Below are positions 1-6,922 of a DNA stretch of 12,168 nt, piece after piece. The notes under the pieces were generated by a model, which saw only the letters and a program-made list of their open reading frames with translations, did no database searches and had not been told where the DNA came from. The stretch's first letter is position 1, and every line of letters begins with the position of its first letter. Made by a program: the position numbers and the translations under genes. This DNA is from JBBATK01 sp046052705 (GTDB taxonomy: Bacteria; Bacteroidota; Ignavibacteria; Kapaibacteriales; NICIL-2): the NCBI GenBank assembly GCA_046052705.1, contig JBJOLU010000135.1, forward strand, positions 1 to 12,168. Direction: 5' to 3'.

Positions 1-1236
1 AAGCCGGCCCAGAATGAATGCAATGAAGGTGGCATTCACCCCGCTAAGAGAGGTGGCTGCCAAAAACACCCACGAGAATCCCACAAGACATGCCACTTCA
101 ACAAAGGTTGAGACAGATACAGCGTGGGTATGCCTGCTGTTGATCATCAATCCTTTGAGATATGAATTCCACACTTGAAGGGCAGGCAACAACACGAAGA
201 TGTAGGTTGGGGTAATAGCAAAAGATGCTAAGCTTGGAGAGAGCGTAAAGGGAAACACCGTATACACAACCATGATGAGCGGGCTTAAAGCAAGCACTGC
301 CAATAGTCCGCTGGTGAAGGCCATCAGTATGTATGAGAATCGACGCAGCATGGCGTTGTCACCATGCGATTTTCCCGCTAAGGAAACTACCGTTTCCTGC
401 AAGGCATACGACGAGCTTTTGAACTGAAACACGAGCGAATCCACCACGGGAAACACTGCCATCGATTCCGCCGGGTAAGGAAAGCGCGTCATGAAAAATG
501 AGCTGAGCGGATTAATTGCCATAGCGGCTACGGATGTCAGTGCCAGAGGCCTGTAGAAGGTAGAGATCTCCTTTTGCGTCAGTTCGTGCTCGGGCAGAAC
601 ACCAGACAGTCCCGCGATGATGGGCTTGGCCATGACTCCTGTAGCTATTGCCTCCAGGAACACTCCCATACACAGCGAAACGGCACCAATGAACACTCCT
701 TCCAGCCGGGTAAACGCTGCCAACATAACCGATAGCAATGCCATGCTGGCCACACGTGTGATGCTTGCTATTGCAACTCGTTTTGTGAAGCCGTGCGCTA
801 TCATCACGCCTTGATACATACGACGATATCCTATGGACGCCGGCCAAAGAATCAAGCACATCATTCCTATGTGCAACTTCTCCGCAATGTTCACGGGCAA
901 TGAGAGCAGGTTATAACTGAGGAACTCATGCACAGGAGGAATAACCGCCACGAGCATTGCAAGTGTAGTGAGTAAGCATAATCGCATACCGTATCTGCGC
1001 ACCGCCACCCACGACGATCTGTCGCGAACCAAAGCAATGGATGTGCTGAGCAACATGATAACCGGCGACTCTATCACGATGGCTATACTAACCGCCAAGC
1101 CAAAGGCTGCCAGGTTTGTGATTTGATCAGGTAAACGAGACACTATAGCATTGAGCACCGGCCCTTCGATTGCCATCATTGCCCAGGTCAAGGACAGTGG
1201 CAACCAAATGCCGAGTATCTGTCTGTTTGTAATCAT
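1..1236 (-). CDS. ANKH-like / MATE-superfamily multi-helix membrane transporter (partial, 3' end outside window)
   Basis: An uninterrupted minus-strand frame runs from ATG at 1236 to the window edge (412 codons, no stop reached). The product is very hydrophobic, with about ten membrane segments, for example residues 45-68, 87-103, 122-137, 158-175, 181-203, 302-326, 341-356 and 378-394. No signal peptide is needed. The pattern resembles, from memory, the eukaryotic ANKH family (pyrophosphate/ATP/citrate export, in the MOP/MATE superfamily): an N-terminal block with GPVLNAIVSRL (25-35), LAAFGLAVS (42-50) and LVRDRS (69-74), a second-half start FYRPLAL (227-233), and a C-terminal GVNATF (399-404). 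The two halves fit the pseudo-repeat of MATE-type flippases. The start lies 9 bases after the queC stop, so it is probably co-transcribed with queC. No strong Shine-Dalgarno precedes it. The substrate cannot be read from sequence; a polysaccharide or drug MATE transporter is the alternative. Confidence 0.8.
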   Translation of the reverse strand, partial: MITNRQILGIWLPLSLTWAMMAIEGPVLNAIVSRLPDQITNLAAFGLAVSIAIVIESPVIMLLSTSIALVRDRSSWVAVRRYGMRLCLLTTLAMLVAVIPPVHEFLSYNLLSLPVNIAEKLHIGMMCLILWPASIGYRRMYQGVMIAHGFTKRVAIASITRVASMALLSVMLAAFTRLEGVFIGAVSLCMGVFLEAIATGVMAKPIIAGLSGVLPEHELTQKEISTFYRPLALTSVAAMAINPLSSFFMTRFPYPAESMAVFPVVDSLVFQFKSSSYALQETVVSLAGKSHGDNAMLRRFSYILMAFTSGLLAVLALSPLIMVVYTVFPFTLSPSLASFAITPTYIFVLLPALQVWNSYLKGLMINSRHTHAVSVSTFVEVACLVGFSWVFLAATSLSGVNATFIAFILGRL

Positions 1237-1245
1237 TGATGTGCG

Positions 1246-1935
1246 CTACGAATAGTGTGGCCTAGTGATGTACTCTAAAGGATCCGCCGCTTGCGCCTTT
1301 TCGAAGCCGCGTAAGCGTAAAGCGCAGGAGTCGCACGTGCCGCACGCGCGTTCGGTGGATCGATAGCACGACCACGTGAGCTCGAAGGGTACCGAGAGAG
1401 CAATGCCCGCACGAACTATGTGCTCTTTGGTCATGTGGATCAGAGGTGTGTAAATGCGCAGAGGATTGTTCGGCTTGGTACCGGTGCGAATAACATTTTG
1501 AAATGCATCGAAAAACTCTTGACGGCAATCAGGATAACCCGAGGAGTCGTCCTCTACCGCGCCTATGTACAATCGATGCGCTTGCAGTACTTCGGCCCAG
1601 CTGGTAGCAACCGCCAGAATATTTGCATTACGAAAAGGAACATAACTGGTGGGAACCTCGGCCGAATGCAGTTGAGCTTCGCTCACCGGTATGCCCGCAT
1701 CCGTAAGGCTGCTGCCGCCAATTGCTGCCAAGTGAGAAACATCCACTACCAAGCGTGCCGTGATATCATAACGATCACACACCGCGTTGAACGATTGAAG
1801 CTCTCGCTCTTGTGTGCGCTGACCATAGCGCACATGCAGTGCTGCCACGTTGCAGCCGTCTGCCAGAGCCATCGCTGCGCAAACGGTAGAGTCCATACCG
1901 CCGGACATAAGAACAACCGCTAAAGGCTTAGTCAT
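1246..1935 (-). CDS. queC: QueC, 7-cyano-7-deazaguanine (preQ0) synthase
   Basis: This cytoplasmic enzyme converts 7-carboxy-7-deazaguanine and ammonia, with ATP, to preQ0, the precursor of queuosine at wobble position 34 of tRNA. The 229 residues are typical for the family. The N-terminal PP-loop SGGMDS (residues 11-16) binds ATP, and a C-terminal zinc site C-X7-C-X2-C-X2-C is formed by C190, C198, C201 and C204. YVPFRN and GAVEDDSSGYPDCR are also family-like. The ATG at 1935 overlaps the 3' end of trmD by 8 bases, which suggests translational coupling. No queD, queE or queF is visible in the window, so the rest of the pathway must lie elsewhere. The ANKH-like transporter gene follows 9 bases downstream. 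Confidence 0.98.
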   Translation of the reverse strand: MTKPLAVVLMSGGMDSTVCAAMALADGCNVAALHVRYGQRTQERELQSFNAVCDRYDITARLVVDVSHLAAIGGSSLTDAGIPVSEAQLHSAEVPTSYVPFRNANILAVATSWAEVLQAHRLYIGAVEDDSSGYPDCRQEFFDAFQNVIRTGTKPNNPLRIYTPLIHMTKEHIVRAGIALSVPFELTWSCYRSTERACGTCDSCALRLRGFEKAQAADPLEYITRPHYS

Positions 1936-2623
1936 TGGATTGAGTAGTGTCGTTCAACAAATCAGGGCGCCGATCTTTAGTGCGTTGTAACGATTGTTCA
2001 TGCCGCCAGCGGCGTACGGCTTCGTGATTGCCGCTGCGCAATACATCGGGAACTGAAAGCCCGCGGAACTCTGCAGGCCGCGTGTATACAGGCGCTGCAA
2101 GAAAGCCGTCTTGAAAGGAGTCATCAAGGGCGCTTTCGGAATCGCCGATGGCGCCGGGCAGTAAACGCACAATAGCGTCGGTTACCGCAAGCGCGGGAAT
2201 CTCGCCACCACTAAGCACATAATCTCCGATGGAAATCTCTCGCGTAACAGCCAGGTCGCGAATGCGTTGGTCGATGCCTTTGTAGTGTCCGGCAAGAAGA
2301 ATGATGTTCTTCTTGAGCGAAAGTTCATTGGCATCACTTTGTGTAAAGGGTTTTCCGTCCGGAGTCATATAGATGATTTCGTCGTACGAACGCTCGGCCA
2401 TCAACGCATCCAGGCATTTCATTACCGGCTCGCATTGAATGACCATTCCCGCGCCGCCGCCATAGGGTGTGTCGTCGATGTGACGAAACTTGTCGGTGGC
2501 GTAATCATGGAGGTTGTGCACGTGTATGCTTACCAGTGAGCGCTCAATAGCTCGGCCCACAATGCTCACATGTAGAACGGGGAGCACAAGATCCGGGACG
2601 GCTGTACAGATGTCGATGCGCAT
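1928..2623 (-). CDS. trmD: TrmD, tRNA (guanine-37-N1)-methyltransferase
   Basis: TrmD transfers a methyl group from S-adenosylmethionine to N1 of G37, next to the anticodon, and so prevents +1 frameshifting; it is a SPOUT trefoil-knot dimer and usually essential. The 231 residues cover the family length. Visible motifs are YGGGAGM (54-60), GHYKGIDQR (112-120), SIGDYVLSGGE (131-141) and YTRP (180-183). R153 and D168 line up with the catalytic Arg154 and Asp169 of the E. coli enzyme. GHYKGID rather than GRYEGID is a Bacteroidota-like variant. The gene lies 9 bases after the TetR-fusion stop and overlaps queC by 8 bases. The common rpsP-rimM-trmD-rplS neighbourhood is absent here, so trmD has been relocated or the cluster has been broken up. 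Confidence 0.98.
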   Translation of the reverse strand: MRIDICTAVPDLVLPVLHVSIVGRAIERSLVSIHVHNLHDYATDKFRHIDDTPYGGGAGMVIQCEPVMKCLDALMAERSYDEIIYMTPDGKPFTQSDANELSLKKNIILLAGHYKGIDQRIRDLAVTREISIGDYVLSGGEIPALAVTDAIVRLLPGAIGDSESALDDSFQDGFLAAPVYTRPAEFRGLSVPDVLRSGNHEAVRRWRHEQSLQRTKDRRPDLLNDTTQSND

Positions 2624-2632
2624 AATCAGTGT

Positions 2633-3994
2633 TTAGTTCCGAGTGTGAAATCCATTCTTCGTCCACATAAGCGCAAGCTTTGAGCTGTGACGAGCAGCCA
2701 ACGTATTCGCTTTCATAAACGCTTCATGCTCATTGTCTTCCAACGTACCGATAAACATGGTGTTCACGATGGTGCGATACAGATCCACGGGCTGCGGTCC
2801 GTTACCGCTAAGCTCGTCTGAACGGAACACGCTGTCCAGCACGACGTTGTATACCTTTGCCATGCTCACCGCAGAAAGATCCGAACGAATGGCACCGATG
2901 GCTTGTCCTTTTTTCAACACCATCGCGAAGGTTCTATCAATCTTTTCGGAGCGCCAGGATAAGAGCTCAACACGTAGCTCGGGTGAAGTGCGGGCAAGGT
3001 CGCGAACGAACTGCGGGGAAATTTCGCCAAGCCGGTTTGCCATGGTAACAACGAACGACCGTAGGGAACTCACGTACTCCACAATACTCTCGGTGGAAAC
3101 ATTCACCGTTGCTTCAGACAACTCGGTAGCAAAATCATGAAGCACCTCGCGGAGCAAGGACTCTTTGCTGTCGAAATGGTTGTAGAGTGTTTTCTTACTG
3201 ATGCCTATCTCGGCAGCAATTTCATCGATGCGCACCTTGCTATAGCCATACTTGAAAAAATACACTCGGCTTGCGTTGAGAATTCGCTTGGACACATGCT
3301 GCGTGTCGCGAGATTCCGTGACATCCGGCGGCGCAGCATTGCGGTTTTTGGCTTCGTTCAGCGCTTCACGTGCACATGAGCTGAACATGCCGGTGTAGAA
3401 CAGTCTCCCGAATGTATCGAATGCAGTTTTGCGTGATAAGTGCAGGCCGGCCAGTACGAACTCATCCAGAATACGTGCAGAACAATTGCTGTACACCTGC
3501 GCGCACAAGGCGGGATTGAGATCCTGACGAAATTCTCCCGAGAGCCGGCCTTGTTCAAAAAATTTGGCGATGCGTTCCGTGCGTTCATTCACATGAATAC
3601 GAATCTGACTCCAAGCTTGAGGCGCGTTTTTCTGGATGTCGCGAAGCAAACTGCCCGGGGTTACTTTGTCGTGAATAAATCGCAGAAACACAAACCATCT
3701 GGAAGCCCGTTCTACAAATCGTAGGGATGAGTCGTCGAACAGAGTATCGATCTGGTCGGCAATGGCTTTGAGTACCTTGTCGATGATATCGCTGAGAATG
3801 TTCTCTTTGCTTTTGCAGACGCTGTAGAGTGTTTTTTTGCTGATGCCTAATTCCTGCGCAATCTGATCCATGGTAACCGGAGAGTATCCGTTACGCCTGA
3901 ACATTCGCTCTCCGGTATCAACTACTCGATGGCGCAAAGTTTGTATTTCTACACTCGGAGTTTCCACGTAGGGGCATGGCGTAGTGGTGAGCAA
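2633..3994 (-). CDS. Tandem TetR-TetR fusion transcriptional regulator
   Basis: This 453-residue protein holds two complete TetR-type units, whereas a normal TetR protein has about 190-220 residues. Unit 1 has its helix-turn-helix near residues 41-66 (IAQELGISKKTLYSVCKSKE). Unit 2 has it near 255-280 (IAAEIGISKKTLYNHFDSKE). The recognition core ISKKTLY is identical in both, 214 residues apart. The ligand domains also match: RDIQKNAP/RDLARTSP and GRLSGEFRQDL/GQAIGAIRSDL. In unit 1 the usual Y-x-x-F is replaced by YSVC. TetR proteins bind DNA as dimers, so this is probably a single-chain pseudo-dimer or a four-headed dimer (inference). The frame opens with TTG at 3994, after an in-frame stop at 4016-4018. 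GTG at 3967 is an alternative; the first ATG (residue 31) would cut the DNA-binding domain. The protein probably represses its own operon (trmD, queC, transporter). Confidence 0.92.
   Translation of the reverse strand: MLTTTPCPYVETPSVEIQTLRHRVVDTGERMFRRNGYSPVTMDQIAQELGISKKTLYSVCKSKENILSDIIDKVLKAIADQIDTLFDDSSLRFVERASRWFVFLRFIHDKVTPGSLLRDIQKNAPQAWSQIRIHVNERTERIAKFFEQGRLSGEFRQDLNPALCAQVYSNCSARILDEFVLAGLHLSRKTAFDTFGRLFYTGMFSSCAREALNEAKNRNAAPPDVTESRDTQHVSKRILNASRVYFFKYGYSKVRIDEIAAEIGISKKTLYNHFDSKESLLREVLHDFATELSEATVNVSTESIVEYVSSLRSFVVTMANRLGEISPQFVRDLARTSPELRVELLSWRSEKIDRTFAMVLKKGQAIGAIRSDLSAVSMAKVYNVVLDSVFRSDELSGNGPQPVDLYRTIVNTMFIGTLEDNEHEAFMKANTLAARHSSKLALMWTKNGFHTRN
2636..3292 (-). repeat. TetR unit 2 of the internal gene duplication
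   Basis: Codons 235-453 form the second unit. It keeps the canonical Y-x-H-F-x-SKE ending of the DNA-binding domain (residues 271-278), which unit 1 has lost. A short linker rich in polar residues and prolines (about 213-234) joins the two units. Confidence 0.85.
3305..3934 (-). repeat. TetR unit 1 of the internal gene duplication
   Basis: Codons 21-230 of the fusion gene form the first of two homologous units. The DNA at 3824-3844, encoding the recognition core ISKKTLY, matches 3182-3202 in unit 2 at 19 of 21 bases, and both differences are silent. Outside the helix-turn-helix the two halves have diverged strongly at the protein level, so the duplication is old. Confidence 0.85.
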
Positions 3995-4047
3995 AACAGC
4001 GTATCTCTGCGGCTGCTAAGCCGTGTGAGTGATGCAACTTACAAAGA

Positions 4048-4093
4048 GGAAACCGAAAACGTGTAAAGAGTTTCCCGGGCATACAGGGAAAAC
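4048..4093. promoter_or_regulatory. Candidate operator cluster between tetR-trmD-queC and lysS
   Basis: Three related half-sites lie in alternating orientation in the divergent intergenic region: GGAAAC at 4048-4053, GTTTCCC at 4070-4076 and GGGAAAAC at 4086-4093. The first and second form an inverted repeat with a 16-base spacer around a central ACGTGT. The second and third form TTTCCC-N9-GGGAAA, which could also fold as a hairpin. Symmetric sites beside a TetR gene are commonly its own operator; that this protein binds here is inference. I see no strong leftward promoter box. Confidence 0.4.
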
Positions 4094-4145
4094 TGAGAGT
4101 TGCTCCATGCGCTGTGAACCGGCATGAGTGGCATAGCATACACGT

Positions 4146-4153
4146 TATATTTG
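4146..4153 (+). promoter_or_regulatory. Possible Bacteroidota-type -7 box (TAnnTTTG) for lysS
   Basis: TATATTTG matches the Bacteroidota sigma-A consensus TAnnTTTG exactly. It sits 25 bases before the lysS ATG, which would give a leader of roughly 20 bases. No good TTTG or TTG -33 element stands about 19-21 bases upstream. The nearby TTATAT could equally be a conventional -10 hexamer. Confidence 0.35.
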
Positions 4154-4178
4154 CAAGACGACCATACAGCAAGCCATC

Positions 4179-5678
4179 ATGACCGACCATCTAAGCGACC
4201 AAGTACAACGCCGTATCGAGGAACTTCACGAGTTGAAGTCTCATGGTATCAACCCCTATCCGGAATTTTACAACAAAACTCATCGTAGCGCCGAGATCAT
4301 CAACGGATTTTCGGATGCGGATTCAGTGCCACTCTCCGTGCACGTGGCCGGCCGCATCATGGCGTTCCGACGCATGGGAAAGGCAACCTTTTTCCATATA
4401 CAAGATGATGCCGGGCGCATACAGTGTTATGCCAAAAGAGACGACTTGGGCGAAGTGTATGATCTACTCAAGCTCTACGATATCGGCGACATTGTTGGTG
4501 TGAAGGGCTTTGTGTTCAGAACACGAATGGGTGAGATAAGCGTTCATGCCGAGGAGATCACACTACTGTGCAAGAGTATACAGCCAATACCGGTACCTAA
4601 AGAAGAAAAGAACGAAGACGGCGACGTGGTGGTGCATGATGCGTTTGCAGACAAGGAACTTCGCTATCGCCGGCGCTATGTGGATCTGATCGTGAATCCC
4701 CACGTTCGCGAGACCTTTGTTACGCGTTCAAAAATTATACGTTCCATGCGCTCGTATTTCGATGCGAACGGATGGATGGAAGTGGAGACCCCTGTACTTC
4801 AGCCGTTGTACGGCGGTGCTACAGCACGGCCTTTTCAGACGCATCACAATGCACTCAACATTCCTTTGTATCTGCGAATTGCCGACGAGCTATATCTGAA
4901 GCGCCTTATCGTGGGCGGCTTCGATGGCGTATACGAGATCAGCAAGAACTTCCGCAATGAAGGTATGGACCGCACCCACAATCCTGAGTTTACCGCCATG
5001 GAGATTTATGTGGCGTACAAGGACTACTTGTGGATGATGGAAATGGTGGAAGATTTACTCTCCACTATGTGCACGGAAGTAGTAGGCTCCACAGAGCTTT
5101 GTGCGGCAGGGAAGAGTGTTTCGATGGCTAAGCCATTCGCCCGCATCTCGATGATGGATGCCATCAAGGAAAAATGCGGTAGCGATGTGTTGAATGCCAC
5201 ACGCGACGAAGTGCTTGCTGTATGCCGAGCACATAATGTGGATGTGGAATCGACGGCGCCATGGTCGAAGCTTGTTGATGAGTTGTTCAGCACATTGGTA
5301 CAGCCCGAACTTATTCAGCCCACCTTTGTTATGGATTACCCGGTGCAAATGTCGCCTCTTGCGAAGAAGCATCGCTCCAAAGAGAGTCTGGTAGAGAGGT
5401 TCGAATTGTTTATCAACGGTGCAGAGGTTGCCAATGCCTTCAGCGAACTCAACGATCCGTTGGATCAGCGGGAGAGACTGGAAGCCCAAGCGCGTCAACG
5501 CGCACAGGGCGACGACGAAGCAATGGTGATCGACGAAGATTTTCTTTTTGCTATCGAGACCGGCTTACCGCCCACTGCGGGGCTGGGTATAGGCATCGAT
5601 CGTTTAGTGATGTTGATGACCGATAATGATTCCATTCGTGACGTTCTGTTCTTCCCGCTGATGCGCCCGGAGTCGTGA
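4179..5678 (+). CDS. lysS: LysS, class II lysyl-tRNA synthetase
   Basis: This cytoplasmic enzyme attaches lysine to tRNA(Lys) using ATP. The 499 residues match bacterial LysS. The N-terminal OB-fold anticodon-binding domain covers about 50-135 (VAGRIMAFRRMGKATFFHIQ near 56-75). The class II core follows: RYRRRYVDL (162-170) leads into it, motif 2 is FRNEGMDRTHNPEFT (258-272), and motif 3 is GLGIGIDRLVM near 468-478. The protein ends in the usual FPLMRPES. The ATG at 4179 has no clear Shine-Dalgarno sequence. The gene is divergent from the TetR-trmD-queC operon and may share regulatory DNA with it. The next gene starts 86 bases downstream. Confidence 0.98.
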   Translation: MTDHLSDQVQRRIEELHELKSHGINPYPEFYNKTHRSAEIINGFSDADSVPLSVHVAGRIMAFRRMGKATFFHIQDDAGRIQCYAKRDDLGEVYDLLKLYDIGDIVGVKGFVFRTRMGEISVHAEEITLLCKSIQPIPVPKEEKNEDGDVVVHDAFADKELRYRRRYVDLIVNPHVRETFVTRSKIIRSMRSYFDANGWMEVETPVLQPLYGGATARPFQTHHNALNIPLYLRIADELYLKRLIVGGFDGVYEISKNFRNEGMDRTHNPEFTAMEIYVAYKDYLWMMEMVEDLLSTMCTEVVGSTELCAAGKSVSMAKPFARISMMDAIKEKCGSDVLNATRDEVLAVCRAHNVDVESTAPWSKLVDELFSTLVQPELIQPTFVMDYPVQMSPLAKKHRSKESLVERFELFINGAEVANAFSELNDPLDQRERLEAQARQRAQGDDEAMVIDEDFLFAIETGLPPTAGLGIGIDRLVMLMTDNDSIRDVLFFPLMRPES

Positions 5679-5710
5679 GTGCTATGCCAGTGAAAATCTG
5701 TTTGCTGTGA

Positions 5711-5724
5711 ATCCGGAAACGGAT
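5711..5724 (+). other. Small GNRA-type hairpin between lysS and the M50 protease gene
   Basis: ATCCG-GAAA-CGGAT forms a perfect 5-base-pair stem closed by a GAAA tetraloop in the 86-base gap. No U-run follows, so it is not a standard intrinsic terminator. It may be an mRNA-stability or processing structure, or chance. Confidence 0.3.
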
Positions 5725-5764
5725 GTGTGATCCTGAATAACGTTCGAACCAACTAAAGCTCATC

Positions 5765-6922
5765 ATGGGGTATACCCAACTAGACCCGCCTCCTTCTAAC
5801 GACGAGCCCTCTGCCTATAGAGATACCCGCGCCATGTCGGCCAAAAGTATCATCGTCCACTCTACACTTTTTGTTGCCACCTTTGTGTCGTGCACTATTG
5901 CCGGCGCATGGTGGAATGGTTCCGCCAACCCATTTGATATTGCGAACTGGGGTTCGGGTATTACCTATGCATGTCTGATCATGCTGTTTATCAGCGCCCA
6001 CGAGTTCGGCCATTATTTCGCTGCCCGTGTACACGGAGTGGATGCGACGTTGCCGTTTTACATACCCATGCCCTTTGTCAACATCATGCCGTTCGGCACG
6101 ATGGGGGCAGTGATTCGCACAAAGACAGCAGTGCCGTCGCGCAAAGTTCTCTTCGATATTGGTGTGTCGGGCCCGTTGGCAGGTTTTGTGGTCTCGCTGG
6201 TCATTTTGATAGTGGGGTTCTTGACCTTACCACCCAAAGAACACATCTACTCCATACATCCTGAGTATCTGCAATTTTTCGGTGGCGTGATCCCGGAGTT
6301 TGGCATGTACTTCGGCGATACACTTGTGTACACCGTACTAAGCCACATTCTTCCCGGTGTGCAGGCCAATCTTCCTCCCATGAACGAGATGTATCATTAT
6401 CCGTTTTTGTGTGTGGGTTGGTTCGGATTGTTCGTAACCTCGCTTAATCTTCTGCCCATTGGTCAGCTTGATGGAGGGCATGTTGTATATGCCATGTTCG
6501 GTAAACACCAGCGCACCATCGCCAGGGTTGTGGTAACCGGTATGACACTTGTAGGATTAGGCGGACTGCTGGGCGATAGCAAAGCAGTACTCGCCATTGA
6601 TTCGCCCGACGATCTTTTTCTGTTTTTGCAGTCTCTGCTGACGCCGGTGATTCATGTGCTGGACCTGTATGCGCCATGGGTGTTTATGGGCTGGACCGGT
6701 TGGTTGATGTGGGCATTTTTTGCGCGCTTCTTTTTCCGCCTTCAGCATCCCACACTGCAGGATAATACTCCGTTGGATAAAAAGCGAATGCTGGTGGGAT
6801 GGATTGCTATTGCTGTGTTTGTTGTGAGCTTTGCTCCTGCCGGAATATTTGAGAAGGCTGCCACCGATGCCATGAAAATTATTCGTAACCATGATGCTGT
6901 AGTGCTTCTTTCACCCCGATGA
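5765..6922 (+). CDS. Site-2-protease-like M50 family membrane zinc metalloprotease
   Basis: This is a multi-pass inner-membrane protease of 385 residues. The zinc motif HEFGH (79-83) lies at the end of a membrane helix, and the second active-site motif NLLPIGQLDGGH (228-239) supplies the third zinc ligand D236. About six to eight hydrophobic segments are seen, for example 29-50, 63-84, 131-155, 212-232, 253-273 and 343-361. GVSGPLAGF (133-141) is typical of the family. No PDZ domain interrupts the core, so it is not an RseP-type protein. It is closer to the compact S2P/EGY-like group, which cleaves membrane-bound regulators; the substrate is unknown. ATG at 5765 was chosen; M24 (5834) is a possible alternative, with the first 23 residues being polar. 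The stop overlaps the murB start (ATGA), so the two are translationally coupled. Confidence 0.93.
   Translation: MGYTQLDPPPSNDEPSAYRDTRAMSAKSIIVHSTLFVATFVSCTIAGAWWNGSANPFDIANWGSGITYACLIMLFISAHEFGHYFAARVHGVDATLPFYIPMPFVNIMPFGTMGAVIRTKTAVPSRKVLFDIGVSGPLAGFVVSLVILIVGFLTLPPKEHIYSIHPEYLQFFGGVIPEFGMYFGDTLVYTVLSHILPGVQANLPPMNEMYHYPFLCVGWFGLFVTSLNLLPIGQLDGGHVVYAMFGKHQRTIARVVVTGMTLVGLGGLLGDSKAVLAIDSPDDLFLFLQSLLTPVIHVLDLYAPWVFMGWTGWLMWAFFARFFFRLQHPTLQDNTPLDKKRMLVGWIAIAVFVVSFAPAGIFEKAATDAMKIIRNHDAVVLLSPR

Noticed and set aside
512..859. 115-codon minus-strand frame inside the transporter gene
   Set aside because: The 412-codon frame in another register is strongly hydrophobic with family-like patterns; this one is polar and unstructured.
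1420..1923. 167-codon plus-strand open frame antisense to queC
   Set aside because: It lies wholly inside queC, its product has no recognisable domain, and queC is certain from its motifs; it is a shadow frame.
3995..4178. T-box or other riboswitch in the lysS leader
   Set aside because: I find no T-box sequence, specifier stem or terminator/antiterminator pair; the short inverted repeats fit an operator better.
5055..5498. 147-codon minus-strand open frame antisense to lysS
   Set aside because: It overlaps the catalytic part of lysS, and the translation looks like a compositional shadow rich in His, Arg and Cys.
5679..5764. Intrinsic terminator after lysS
   Set aside because: The only stem (5711-5724) is 5 base pairs long and has no U-run after it, so termination is not supported.
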